From Candidatus Staskawiczbacteria bacterium (GTDB lineage Bacteria > Patescibacteriota > Minisyncoccia > Minisyncoccales > Staskawiczbacteraceae): a stretch of 20,133 bases of DNA. The position numbers were made by a program, and so were the translations under genes. The stretch is from assembly GCA_903850725.1 (NCBI GenBank), contig CAINMG010000142.1, forward strand, positions 1 to 20,133, read 5' to 3'. The notes beneath the pieces are model-generated. The model saw only the letters and a program-made list of their open reading frames with translations. It ran no database searches and was not told the DNA's origin. Positions 1 to 6,488 of this stretch are shown in pieces (within the stretch, counting starts at the first letter, position 1; every line of letters starts with the position of its first letter).

Positions 1-59
1 ATCAATAAAACAGAGTCGATATTATCGGCTGAGAAAAAATAAAAAAAAGCAAAAAAAAT

Positions 60-106
60 CCGGCAGGTATGACATTTCTACTTTGCCGGCAGGTATGACA
101 TTTCTA
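60..106. repeat. 21-bp direct repeat, two copies
   Basis: The sequence ccggcaggtatgacatttct (plus a final a) occurs at 60-80 and again, identically, at 86-106, with a 5-bp gap between copies. The repeats lie just upstream of the tandem promoters of the small HTH gene that starts at 170. They could be operator or excisionase/integrase arm-type binding sites, or part of the end of a mobile element. The sequence alone does not decide between these. Confidence 0.75.
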
Positions 107-125
107 TTTAGCCTTTACAGTCAAG

Positions 126-163
126 TTGACTATATTGACTAAACCCTGTATAAAATATACAAT
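126..163 (+). promoter_or_regulatory. Two overlapping sigma70-type promoters for the HTH gene
   Basis: Two -35/-10 pairs are interleaved 9 bp apart. TTGACT (126-131) is separated by 17 bp from TATAAA (149-154), and TTGACT (135-140) is separated by 17 bp from TACAAT (158-163). The downstream pair would start RNA at about 170, exactly on the ATG of the HTH gene, giving a leaderless mRNA. No Shine-Dalgarno precedes that ATG. Confidence 0.6.
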
Positions 164-169
164 AATAAA

Positions 170-355
170 ATGGTAAATCCTTTCGATAATCTCCTAACCC
201 CGGACCAGATTTCTAAGAAACTCAAGGTTTCCATTTTTACTGTTTATCGCTGGATTAAATCTGAAAAATTAAAAGCGATTAAAATTACTCCTCGGGTTTT
301 TCGTATTGAAGAAAAGGATTTCAAGGAATTTATGAATAAACGTAAGGTAAAGTAG
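170..355 (+). CDS. Small helix-turn-helix DNA-binding protein, excisionase/MerR-like
   Basis: This 61-aa protein is essentially one winged-helix HTH domain of the excisionase (helix_turn_helix_17) type. Residues from about 9 carry LTPDQISKKLKVSIFTVYRW, the recognition helix, followed by a wing with KITPRVFRIEEKDFKEFM. Such proteins act as Xis directionality factors or small transcription regulators in mobile elements. It is the only convincing plus-strand gene, facing the phage-like operon, and has its own promoters, a 21-bp direct repeat upstream and a terminator 20 bp after the stop. The ATG at 170 is the first start in frame and coincides with the predicted transcription start. A partner integrase is not in view, so whether it is an Xis or a regulator is open. 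Confidence 0.8.
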   Translation: MVNPFDNLLTPDQISKKLKVSIFTVYRWIKSEKLKAIKITPRVFRIEEKDFKEFMNKRKVK

Positions 356-512
356 ACTTGCGACATTTCTTATGGACTTCCTTTGCTGGAGGTCTTTTTG
401 ATTCTATCTTACACTCTTCTTCAAAGTCTAAAACTTCATTGATAAAATCTGCGAAGCTTACCGCTTCCTTGGAATACTCAATTATTATTTTCACAGGTTT
501 TTTGCTAATCAC
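330..512 (-). CDS. Possible small protein downstream of the large terminase
   Basis: An unrecognised 60-aa open frame has a GTG start at 512, 33 bp after the terL stop. The first 35 residues (KPVKIIIEYSKEAVSFADFI onward) have protein-like hydrophobic/acidic alternation, while the C-terminus is basic. Against it: no Shine-Dalgarno, a non-ATG start, a 26-bp convergent overlap with the HTH gene, and overlap with that gene's terminator. It may be a real accessory phage protein, a remnant, or chance. Confidence 0.3.
   Translation of the reverse strand: MISKKPVKIIIEYSKEAVSFADFINEVLDFEEECKIESKRPPAKEVHKKCRKSTLPYVYS
375..399 (+). terminator. Rho-independent terminator of the HTH gene
   Basis: The arms gacttcc (375-381) and ggaggtc (388-394) form a 7-bp stem with one G-U pair and a 6-nt loop, followed directly by TTTTT (395-399). 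It sits 20 bp after the TAG stop of the plus-strand HTH gene. Confidence 0.6.
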
Positions 513-545
513 TCATATTGGTAGGATTTATTTTTAATAATTATT

Positions 546-1958
546 TTAGTATCCGGTCATTCTATAAAGTCCACGCTTTTGGGGTTTCATGCTTGCCAAA
601 TATTTTTTGTGTCTTTGATTGAATAATTTTTGCTTCAATACCATTGGATCAACTATTGCCGGCGTAGGATTACTCATTATTCCGTATCTCACTGAATCTG
701 CAGCATGGTCTTCTCCGTCTGAATCGCAATCTTCAACCTTTATCGCATCGTATATTAATGTTGGAAAGGTTCTGATAAATTCATAGCAAGTGCTAAACAC
801 CTGCAACTTCGCCATTTTCTTGTCGCCAACCATAAAAGGTTTTAAATACTCCCGAATAATACTCCAGCCGTTCACCCTATCATTGTTGCCCTGCACAAGA
901 TCCAATGCCATTCGTTTCTTGTCTCTGTATGTGTTCTTCATTGTTTCGGCTCCGCTTAATCCGGAGTCTCCTTTTCTACTCCATATTGATGGATCTGCAA
1001 CCCAGTACCTTATGTTTTCACTATCAGTTGTCATTGAGATAATCCGGTCGGCCAAAGACGAATATGTAAGCTGTATCTCGTAAAGCTCCCTATAAAGATA
1101 GAAATATCCTTCCGGGGAAATAGCGCACCAATAAACTGCCGAGGGACTGCTATATCCATAGTCAATACAAACTATTTTCTTCCACTCATAAGGAATTTTA
1201 AACGGCTCAACAACGTGCAGATCTTTTCTCCATTCACTAAAATATTGCCCTTTGAATAAATCCCAGTCCCCTTCCAAAAATGCTTTCCTTGATTGTTCCG
1301 GTAAGGATTCAAGAGTTGTATAATAGGATTTTGGTAGGTGCGGGTTATCGGTTGCCCTTGCTTGGATAAAATAAAATTTATCTTTCTCTTGCTCGTTAGG
1401 ATCAAAAATATTATTAATAAACATATCCTTAACCCAAGCGTGCCCAATTCCGCCCGGGTTGGTTCCGGCAATAAACTTCGTATCTTCAATGCCAGGCCAC
1501 CTTAGTCTTGTTCTAAGAAAATCAAATACATCTTTTGTATTCTTTGTTAGTTCGTCAACGGCTTCTGCCGCAAATTCTGCTGACTGATATTTTGAAACAT
1601 CGTCCAAATTACGAAAGCAAATCATTCCGCCTCCATAATCTTCTTTTAAAACAAAGTTATGGTCCTGCGCATAATAATCTCCCAACCAAGAAGGAAATTC
1701 AAATTTAATTTTGTTTAAATGCCTATCTTTCAAAGCCGGATAATCTTCACAGAATAAACCGACTGCGACATTTCTGATTTTGTATTTATGGAAATAGTAA
1801 AGAAGTAATTTTACCAACTCCCAACGCAACCAATAACTCTTGCCTCCTCCCATTGCTCCACCGTATAAAATAAACTTGAATTGTTTTAATGCCTCATTTG
1901 CTTCATCTTGCTTTTCTGTAAAATTTACTAAATCTGAAAAATTTATATTTGTTGTCAT
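546..1958 (-). CDS. terL: Phage terminase large subunit
   Basis: This 470-aa protein is the packaging motor: it hydrolyses ATP to pump DNA into a prohead and cuts concatemeric DNA. The N-terminal ATPase shows Walker A GGAMGGGKS (33-41), Walker B with catalytic Glu AVDEL (133-137) and a coupling motif AGTNPGG (164-170). The C-terminal RNase H-like nuclease has its acidic residues in CIDYG (D266), ADPS (D322) and the DHAADSVRYG block (D417, D421). Length and motif order are normal for TerL and nothing looks broken. It lies 23 bp after the small subunit gene. No portal gene follows it, which is unusual for a complete phage. Confidence 0.95.
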   Translation of the reverse strand: MTTNINFSDLVNFTEKQDEANEALKQFKFILYGGAMGGGKSYWLRWELVKLLLYYFHKYKIRNVAVGLFCEDYPALKDRHLNKIKFEFPSWLGDYYAQDHNFVLKEDYGGGMICFRNLDDVSKYQSAEFAAEAVDELTKNTKDVFDFLRTRLRWPGIEDTKFIAGTNPGGIGHAWVKDMFINNIFDPNEQEKDKFYFIQARATDNPHLPKSYYTTLESLPEQSRKAFLEGDWDLFKGQYFSEWRKDLHVVEPFKIPYEWKKIVCIDYGYSSPSAVYWCAISPEGYFYLYRELYEIQLTYSSLADRIISMTTDSENIRYWVADPSIWSRKGDSGLSGAETMKNTYRDKKRMALDLVQGNNDRVNGWSIIREYLKPFMVGDKKMAKLQVFSTCYEFIRTFPTLIYDAIKVEDCDSDGEDHAADSVRYGIMSNPTPAIVDPMVLKQKLFNQRHKKYLASMKPQKRGLYRMTGY

Positions 1959-1981
1959 ATTTTTGTTTTTATTTAATATTT

Positions 1982-2353
1982 TTATTTATCTAAATTAATA
2001 AATACTCCGCCATTATGTTCAATCTCTTGCTTCTCTTTCCAGCCATAATTGTTCTTTAAATTGAATATGGCTCCTGCGACACTTTTACCCAAAAACAAGG
2101 CCTCCTCTGCATAATTCTCACAGAGGAGCTTTGCCCTTTTTATCGTGTTAGGAAACTGGTCTCTATTTTCGTATTCAATTAGCACATTCCTGCTCGTATC
2201 CAGTGCTAAAGCAAGCCCGGTAATCGTTAATGGTCGCTTCTCTTTTTTGCAAGACTTTAACCAAGCATCAATCTTTTTTTGAAGTTCTTTTTCATTCTTA
2301 AATTTAAGCGGTCTGCCTCCTGGATGTTTATTTTTCTCTTCGTTGTTTTCCAT
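1982..2353 (-). CDS. terS: Phage terminase small subunit (gp3-like DNA-packaging protein)
   Basis: This 123-aa protein has the layout of the gp3-type small terminase. A basic N-terminus contains GGRPLKF, a region KELQKKIDAWLKSCKKEKRP leads into an HTH (LTITGLALALDTSRNVLIEYENRD), and a C-terminal part reads AIFNLKNNYGWKEKQEIEHNG, typical of the family. It recognises the packaging site and directs TerL, which is encoded immediately downstream. The start lacks a Shine-Dalgarno and is preceded by AAATTTTATG, a context repeated at several other genes here. Identification rests on family pattern plus position beside terL. Confidence 0.85.
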   Translation of the reverse strand: MENNEEKNKHPGGRPLKFKNEKELQKKIDAWLKSCKKEKRPLTITGLALALDTSRNVLIEYENRDQFPNTIKRAKLLCENYAEEALFLGKSVAGAIFNLKNNYGWKEKQEIEHNGGVFINLDK

Positions 2354-2358
2354 AAAAT

Positions 2359-2613
2359 TTATTTAGTTACAAATGGCATATGATTTGTCGCCCTTCGATG
2401 AGCATCAATCTTTAACAGCTCGTCCGTTTCTGTTATTTCTAAGCACCCTTCCGGAGGATTTACTGATAAAAATCCAATATACGTATCATTTTTATCTCCT
2501 CCCAAAAAAGTATAAGATCCGACCTTTGAATAATAATCGTTCCATTTCTTTGTGGGAACTTTTGCCCTATACCAGCCGTACTTTACCGATTCGTTTTTAA
2601 TTTTTTCTTTCAT
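2359..2613 (-). CDS. Hypothetical phage protein, 84 aa
   Basis: Not recognised. It has a basic N-terminus (MKEKIKNE), then an aromatic-rich, beta-like middle (YGWYRAKVPTKKWNDYYSKVGSYTFLGGD), and ends in an acidic stretch. There are no cysteine clusters, membrane segment or signal. It sits between the 105-aa gene (1-bp gap) and terS (5-bp gap), so it is surely co-transcribed with packaging and replication genes. The start ATG at 2613 has no Shine-Dalgarno. Confidence 0.7.
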   Translation of the reverse strand: MKEKIKNESVKYGWYRAKVPTKKWNDYYSKVGSYTFLGGDKNDTYIGFLSVNPPEGCLEITETDELLKIDAHRRATNHMPFVTK

Positions 2614-2614
2614 A

Positions 2615-2932
2615 TTATTTTAATAACTTAATTTTATTTTTAAATGCATTGAATTTTTCTTGAGCCATTTCTTCTTCGCCGGTAATTTCTCTAACTTCTG
2701 GTATTTTCCGCTGTGTTCCATCTGTGGTGTATGTCATGCTTTCGGACTTTGCTAATTGCTCAATTGCAGAAGTATTTATCAAGTTTTCATCAACCATTAT
2801 AAATTTCCTTGAAGGATCTGTTGCTAAAATCATTGATAACTGCTGGCCCTGAATTTGTGATAGAGAAATATAGTCATCCTCGCCTTTGTGCCCGAATAAA
2901 AATAGTTTATAGAAATAAATTTGAGTTTTCAT
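2615..2932 (-). CDS. Hypothetical phage protein, 105 aa
   Basis: Not recognised. The N-terminal third (MKTQIYFYKLFLFGHKGEDDYISLS) looks beta-rich, the middle (MILATDPSRKFIMVDENLINTSAIEQL) looks folded, and the C-terminus is charged and helical (EEEMAQEKFNAFKNKIKLLK). Its ATG overlaps the TGA of the replication gene as ATGA (2929-2932), a clear sign of translational coupling to replication. Confidence 0.7.
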   Translation of the reverse strand: MKTQIYFYKLFLFGHKGEDDYISLSQIQGQQLSMILATDPSRKFIMVDENLINTSAIEQLAKSESMTYTTDGTQRKIPEVREITGEEEMAQEKFNAFKNKIKLLK

Positions 2933-3702
2933 AAAATGATTGGGGTGTTATCCCTTTTATCGTTTTCTTGCTTTTTAATAAAAAACATTAAATCTCCCAG
3001 CCTATATTCCAACTGTGCAGGTGTTGTTATTACCGGAGCATATTTCTGGATATTTGTCTTTGGCAAATAATTTATTAAATTTCCTAATTCCTCCCGAGGC
3101 ATTTTTTTCAACAACCTTTCTATTGCTGCTCTTTGAGTTTTGTTACTAAACAATCTTTCCCATGCCGGATTTACGTCTTTAAAAAGATCTATTAAATCAT
3201 TAATCTCTTTACCCGCAACGCCTTGCGTTGCTATATTGTTATTGGTTTTTAATAAAACTGGTTCTTCTTTTGCATTGCTTTTAGAAGGTATCTTACATTG
3301 CTTTTGAGATATATCTTTTGTATTTTCAGAAGATATCTTGCCCCGAAAAGATATATCGCTTTTAGAAGGTATCTTCTTATAGGTCTCATTATTCAATTTC
3401 CAAATGTTATTTACTTTATATGTTTTGATTGGTCTTGTTTTTCCTTTCGTCAGCCCAGTATAGGAAATCCAACCCTTATCAATTAAATATTTTAAAGACT
3501 TGTCGTAGGCCTTTTTACCTATGCCCATTTTTTTCATTAAAGTTTCTTCAGTGGCAAAACACCTTCCATTCTCTCCGGCAAATCTTTTCATTTGAAAATA
3601 AAGCGCCTGATCATTGGCTGTTGAATGATTGGCTATATAATTTGGAATAATTGTAAAACAATCTCTGTCTCCGCTTTCGTCTTTAATATTTATTTGTGTC
3701 AT
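2929..3702 (-). CDS. Phage-type replication initiator with winged HTH and internal iterons
   Basis: This 257-aa protein has an N-terminal winged HTH (about 15-105) resembling phage/plasmid initiators: CFTIIPNYIANHSTANDQALYFQMKRF, then ATEETLMKKMGIGKKAYDKSLKYLIDKGWI. A low-complexity linker follows (about 106-150), then a C-terminal domain (about 160-245, INDLIDLFKDVNPAWERLF). The linker is encoded by four direct 18-bp iterons (3277-3375), so the gene probably contains its own origin, as lambda O does. This is the clearest start in the phage block: AGAGG (3711-3715) lies 8 nt before ATG 3702. A 12-base sequence from between the iterons recurs in its leader (3735-3746), suggesting autoregulation. 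The role is inferred from domain layout plus iterons; a transcription regulator is the alternative. Confidence 0.75.
   Translation of the reverse strand: MTQINIKDESGDRDCFTIIPNYIANHSTANDQALYFQMKRFAGENGRCFATEETLMKKMGIGKKAYDKSLKYLIDKGWISYTGLTKGKTRPIKTYKVNNIWKLNNETYKKIPSKSDISFRGKISSENTKDISQKQCKIPSKSNAKEEPVLLKTNNNIATQGVAGKEINDLIDLFKDVNPAWERLFSNKTQRAAIERLLKKMPREELGNLINYLPKTNIQKYAPVITTPAQLEYRLGDLMFFIKKQENDKRDNTPIIL
3277..3375 (-). repeat. Four iterons inside the replication gene (candidate origin)
   Basis: Read on the minus strand, four direct repeats match AAGATAYCTTCTAAAAGC: 3375-3358 (AAGATACCTTCTAAAAGC), 3339-3322 (AAGATATCTTCTGAAAAT), 3317-3300 (AAGATATATCTCAAAAGC) and 3294-3277 (identical to the first). 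The last three are 22-23 bp apart, about two helical turns. The 18 bp between the first two hold an inverted partial copy (gatatatctttt). They encode the linker KIPSKSD...KISSENTKDISQKQCKIPSKSN. Placement between two protein domains mirrors lambdoid origins. Confidence 0.7.
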
Positions 3703-3777
3703 ATTGGTTACCTCTAACTATTTTTAAATTTATTGAAAAGATATATTTCATCATCTTTGCAAGTGTATGTTCGACTC

Positions 3778-4056
3778 TTACCCTGCACGGAGAATAGAAT
3801 TCGCTGGAATAAGGGGATAAAAGGATGTTTCTTGGTCTCCCAACAACCCCTTAATATAGATTTCGTCCTTTAAATTCTCTTTTATTGCTCGCGCGTTCGA
3901 CTTTTCTTCATCAGTTAAATTAACTCCTCTTCTTTTTCCCATAATATAAATTGCGATTTGATTGGCCCGAACTTTACTCCCAACACCAAAATAATCGTAA
4001 ACAGCTGCAATAATTAATTTTTGTTTGTTTGATTTCTTTTTTGGTAGAGTTCTCAT
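3778..4056 (-). CDS. Hypothetical small basic protein, first gene of the phage operon
   Basis: Not recognised. This 92-aa, lysine-rich protein begins MRTLPKKKSNKQKLIIAAV and has a helical middle (DYFGVGSKVRANQIAIYIMGKRRGV, then LTDEEKSNARAIKENLKDEIY). A DNA-binding role is possible, but no clean HTH can be named. It is the first gene behind the structured leader and lies 75 bp before the replication gene. An A-run (AAAAAAAATG) precedes the start, with no Shine-Dalgarno. Confidence 0.65.
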   Translation of the reverse strand: MRTLPKKKSNKQKLIIAAVYDYFGVGSKVRANQIAIYIMGKRRGVNLTDEEKSNARAIKENLKDEIYIKGLLGDQETSFYPLIPANSILRAG

Positions 4057-4082
4057 TTTTTTTAGTTATTAATTTTGTAGAA

Positions 4083-4143
4083 ACGAAAAAGCCCGCAAAT
4101 CAATAAGATGGCCAATTGGCATCTCACTTGATTTGCGGGCTTT
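4083..4143 (-). terminator. Very strong rho-independent terminator/attenuator
   Basis: The arms at 4088-4103 and 4128-4143 are perfectly complementary over 16 bp (AAAGCCCGCAAATCAA). They enclose a nested palindrome around GCCAATTGGC (4111-4120) flanked by AGATG/CATCT, making a nearly continuous rod. On the minus strand the stem runs into TTTTTCG, the expected U-tract, while the plus-strand side lacks one, so direction is minus. It lies between the promoter at 4217-4244 and the first phage gene. Confidence 0.8.
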
Positions 4144-4210
4144 AATACCGCACATTAACGGGCGTGATTCCGTTAAAGTCCCCTAATTGGGAATTTTTAT
4201 TTAGTTGTTT
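4083..4210 (-). ncRNA. Structured leader or small RNA of the phage operon
   Basis: The predicted transcript starts at about 4210 from a consensus promoter and ends at a strong terminator, giving about 125 nt with no credible ORF. Three hairpins follow one another: a short TTCCC/GGGGA stem (about 4178-4192), TTAACGG/CCGTTAA with an 8-nt loop (4155-4176), and the 16-bp terminator stem (4088-4143). Because the 92-aa gene starts only 27 nt after this, the element is either an attenuator for the phage operon or a free small RNA. No known RNA family was recognised. Confidence 0.55.
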
Positions 4211-4216
4211 ATCTTA

Positions 4217-4244
4217 ATTATACGCCATCAAGAACCTATGTCAA
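4217..4244 (-). promoter_or_regulatory. Consensus sigma70 promoter for the phage operon leader
   Basis: TTGACA (4239-4244) and TATAAT (4217-4222) both match consensus exactly, separated by 16 bp. The expected start is at about 4210. An imperfect inverted repeat (ccatcaag at 4225-4232, ctcgatgg at 4248-4255) straddles the -35 box and could be an operator. The -35 box lies within the last codons of the broken gene upstream. Confidence 0.8.
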
Positions 4245-4536
4245 GTGCTCGATGGTTTTTTAATGGTTTTATCACTGTTCTTTTTCTAATTTCAGGCAAA
4301 TAACAAGGTGTTTTATAATATACTTTAAACTCTGGTTTTACTTTGGCAATTTCACTCATAATTTTTTTCACATCGCTTTTTACCACTCCTTCCGGGAGGC
4401 CAAGTCCCTCAATAATTTTATCAATTGTTATATCGCTATTTGATGTAATAAATTTAAATATATTTTTTTGCTTTTCTGTAAAATCTTTAGAGATTATACC
4501 TTGTTCCGCCCAACTTAAAACAACAAACGGTCTGCG
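4228..4536 (-). pseudogene. In-frame 3' continuation after the TAG, 102 codons
   Basis: Immediately after the TAG, the frame continues without interruption from 4536 to a TGA at 4228-4230. The conceptual product begins RRPFVVLSWAEQGIISKDF and contains an HTH-like stretch (IDKIIEGLGLPEGVVKSDVKKI). It has no ATG near its beginning; the first in-frame Met is well inside. It therefore looks like the tail of the gene starting at 4806 rather than a separate gene. The phage promoter -35 box overlaps its last codons. Confidence 0.55.
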
Positions 4537-4806
4537 CTATAAACTTTTATTTCTTATATATTCAATTATTTTTTTATCTTTATTTTTAACTTTTTCGCTG
4601 AACAATTTTTTAACTTTTTTTGATATTTCCGAATTTATATGAATATGCTTCTTAAGATCTTTGCTAATCCAATCAATGCAATTAAATTTTACTATGTAGC
4701 TTCCTGCAAGGCCCTGTATTCTTACTGTATCTTCATCTATCCAATCCCATGGGCTAAAATCGCCAGAATGCTTTTGTAATGTTTTATTTTTTATTTTTTC
4801 TTTCAT
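4537..4806 (-). CDS. Hypothetical protein, 5' part of a gene interrupted by TAG
   Basis: Not recognised. The 89-aa product has an acidic/aromatic N-terminal half (SPWDWIDEDTVRIQGLAGSYIVKF) and a lysine-rich helical tail ending IIEYIRNKSL. The TAG at 4537-4539 is followed in the same frame by 102 protein-like codons up to a TGA at 4228-4230. The visible protein may therefore be the first half of a 191-residue gene disabled by a nonsense mutation, or one read through. It lies 70 bp after DUF711. Confidence 0.6.
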   Translation of the reverse strand: MKEKIKNKTLQKHSGDFSPWDWIDEDTVRIQGLAGSYIVKFNCIDWISKDLKKHIHINSEISKKVKKLFSEKVKNKDKKIIEYIRNKSL

Positions 4807-4876
4807 ATTTTATGTTGGTTATTTATTTTTTACAAATAAGTATAAAATTGAAACTATTGGCAAAAAAGTCTCTAAA

Positions 4877-5890
4877 TCATAATTTGCGAATAATTACATC
4901 TTTTAAGTATTGGTTCTTAAAATCTGTTTTTTCACCGATTTTAGCTTTTCCATCAGAAACAAATCTTACGGAAAGTGGTTTTTTGTATTTATTACTGAGT
5001 TGTTGCACTAATTTTAAAATTTCAATAACCCTTTGTTTATCTTGATCAACAGCAATCGGGTATGTATCAATGCCTAAACCAGAATGTAAACTTAAAAATA
5101 TATTCCTCTCAATATTAAAATTTCCCTTTTCGTATTCTTCTGCTAATTCAAAATCTTCCAAACAAGGGAACATCAAACCACGAAGCCCAATCGGTTTAGG
5201 ATTGTTTTCTTTGATAAATTTAGAAATGATTGTATAAATATCGGTTGTTGCAGAATGGCTAAAATCCAAACCTAATCTTTTTATAAAATTTACCAGACTA
5301 CTTGAACCTTGAAATAATGGGGCGATGGAAGAATCAATTCCTAAATATCCATCAATAGGTTCCAATAATGAATCAATTTCATCCCAAACATTTTTCATTT
5401 CTTCCAACCATTCGGCAATACTTTTACAATTTGCAGATAAGTCTGTGGACTGTAATCCAACTGTAAATCCTTTTTTGCCAAATTTTGCAGATGGAAAATA
5501 TGGGCTTGAAACTGGCAAATTAAAACTGTAAGTAAACCTAAAAGTATTATCTGATTTATTTTCAATTATTTTAAAAAGAATATTAACATGTTCATCAGTA
5601 ATGTTTTCGTTTGTTAAATCCAGGTTTATCGCTTTATTATCCGATTTTAAGAAATCCACAAAATTTTCTTTTAACCCTTCAAGGGTCTGCTCGCCCAGCC
5701 CAAGTAAAATTCCTTTTTCCAATAGCTCCTTATCATTTATTTCTTTTCGGTAACCAGATAAACAAATCCTTTTTGTCTGAACAGAAAACCCTCCCTCTTT
5801 CAAAGTTTGAGAAATTCTTTCAAGTTTTTCAATTTCTTGATTTGTTACTCCATCGGAAAACAAACAAATTGTGCGAATAATTTTTTTCAT
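4877..5890 (-). CDS. DUF711 (UPF0210-related) family protein
   Basis: This is a 337-aa protein from the ATG at 5890. The frame is open up to 5956, but that would overlap the zinc-ribbon gene, and the conserved N-terminus MKKIIRTICLFSDGV fits the shorter start. Family-like segments include ICLFSDGVTNQEIEKLERI, FNLPVSSPYFPSAKFG, IDSSIAPLF and GLRGLMFPCLEDFELAEEY. It is shorter than the usual 400-450 aa of UPF0210. The biochemical function of this family is not established. It is a soluble cytoplasmic protein with no signal or membrane segment. It lies at the distal end of the defence-type operon, 14 bp after the zinc-ribbon gene. Confidence 0.75.
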   Translation of the reverse strand: MKKIIRTICLFSDGVTNQEIEKLERISQTLKEGGFSVQTKRICLSGYRKEINDKELLEKGILLGLGEQTLEGLKENFVDFLKSDNKAINLDLTNENITDEHVNILFKIIENKSDNTFRFTYSFNLPVSSPYFPSAKFGKKGFTVGLQSTDLSANCKSIAEWLEEMKNVWDEIDSLLEPIDGYLGIDSSIAPLFQGSSSLVNFIKRLGLDFSHSATTDIYTIISKFIKENNPKPIGLRGLMFPCLEDFELAEEYEKGNFNIERNIFLSLHSGLGIDTYPIAVDQDKQRVIEILKLVQQLSNKYKKPLSVRFVSDGKAKIGEKTDFKNQYLKDVIIRKL

Positions 5891-5904
5891 TTTATTTATA
5901 TTTT

Positions 5905-6165
5905 TTATTTCTTTTTCCAGCGCTCTAATCTTGGAAGATTTGAGGTCATAAACCAAGCCATAAACCCCGGGAAGCCCATTTCTTTGAGTTTATCTTTACA
6001 AAATGTTTGCATTTCTTGAACTGTGCAGTTTCTTGTAAAAATACCCTTCTGATAACAATAGCTACAATACATTATCGACTTTGTTCCATCGGCGTTTGTT
6101 CCTCCCCCAGCAGGATCTTTACCTAATGGCATCCCGCAACTTTGACACATTTTATTTGTTCCCAT
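5905..6165 (-). CDS. Putative zinc-ribbon protein (Zn_ribbon_2 type)
   Basis: This 86-aa protein starts MGTNKMCQSCGMPLGKD and has a second cysteine pair in MYCSYCYQKGIF, giving the CxxC...CxxC layout of the Zn_ribbon_2 family, whose hallmark is CQSCGMPL. The rest (FTRNCTVQEMQTFCKDKLKEMGFPGFMAWFM...LPRLERW) is the conserved helical tail of the family. The molecular role is not known to me; zinc binding is the only property the sequence supports. No Shine-Dalgarno is seen before the ATG. Confidence 0.8.
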   Translation of the reverse strand: MGTNKMCQSCGMPLGKDPAGGGTNADGTKSIMYCSYCYQKGIFTRNCTVQEMQTFCKDKLKEMGFPGFMAWFMTSNLPRLERWKKK

Positions 6166-6182
6166 AATAGTTTTTTATTTAA

Positions 6183-6479
6183 TTATTTTTTATATTCTAA
6201 AATCTTTTCAGCTGGCGATAAACCACCGAGAATTTTGTGCGGGAAATAATTCCAAGCATCATTGGTCAGTTCAAGTATGTTTTCTAATTCATCTGGAATT
6301 TTCCCTGTGTCAAACATAGAAATAGCTTTCGTTAAATCGTCTTGGTCTTCCTCGTTATAAATAATCTCTTTTACGTCATCCAACGTAAAATCGCTTTCTG
6401 CCCACGAAAGTAAATCTATAATGTCTTGCTCAATTTCTTTCCGCCGTTCTAAAATTTGTTGCTTCGATTCTATTTCCAT
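6183..6479 (-). CDS. Hypothetical acidic protein, 98 aa
   Basis: Not assigned to a function. The protein is acidic and helical (IEQDIIDLLSWAESDFTLDDVKEIIYNEEDQDDL), ending in AWNYFPHKILGGLSPAEKILEY. That ending resembles the HKxLGGxSPxE tails of various small CPR and SEC-C-associated proteins and, superficially, integrase C-termini. It starts 9 bp after the HEPN gene; AAGGAC just before the ATG may serve as a weak Shine-Dalgarno. Being acidic and adjacent to a HEPN toxin, it could be its partner or antitoxin, but only position supports that. Confidence 0.65.
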   Translation of the reverse strand: MEIESKQQILERRKEIEQDIIDLLSWAESDFTLDDVKEIIYNEEDQDDLTKAISMFDTGKIPDELENILELTNDAWNYFPHKILGGLSPAEKILEYKK

Positions 6480-6488
6480 AGTCCTTAT

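Noticed and set aside
1763..1775. gacatttct motif recurring at 69-106, 361-370 and 1768-1776 as a dispersed repeat
   Set aside because: Apart from the 21-bp pair, only about 9 bases match. The copy at 1768 is inside terL coding sequence, so chance is likely.
2359..4806. Shared start MKEKIKN of the 84-aa and 89-aa proteins as evidence of gene duplication
   Set aside because: Similarity ends after seven lysine-rich residues. The rest of the proteins do not align by eye, so low complexity is enough to explain it.
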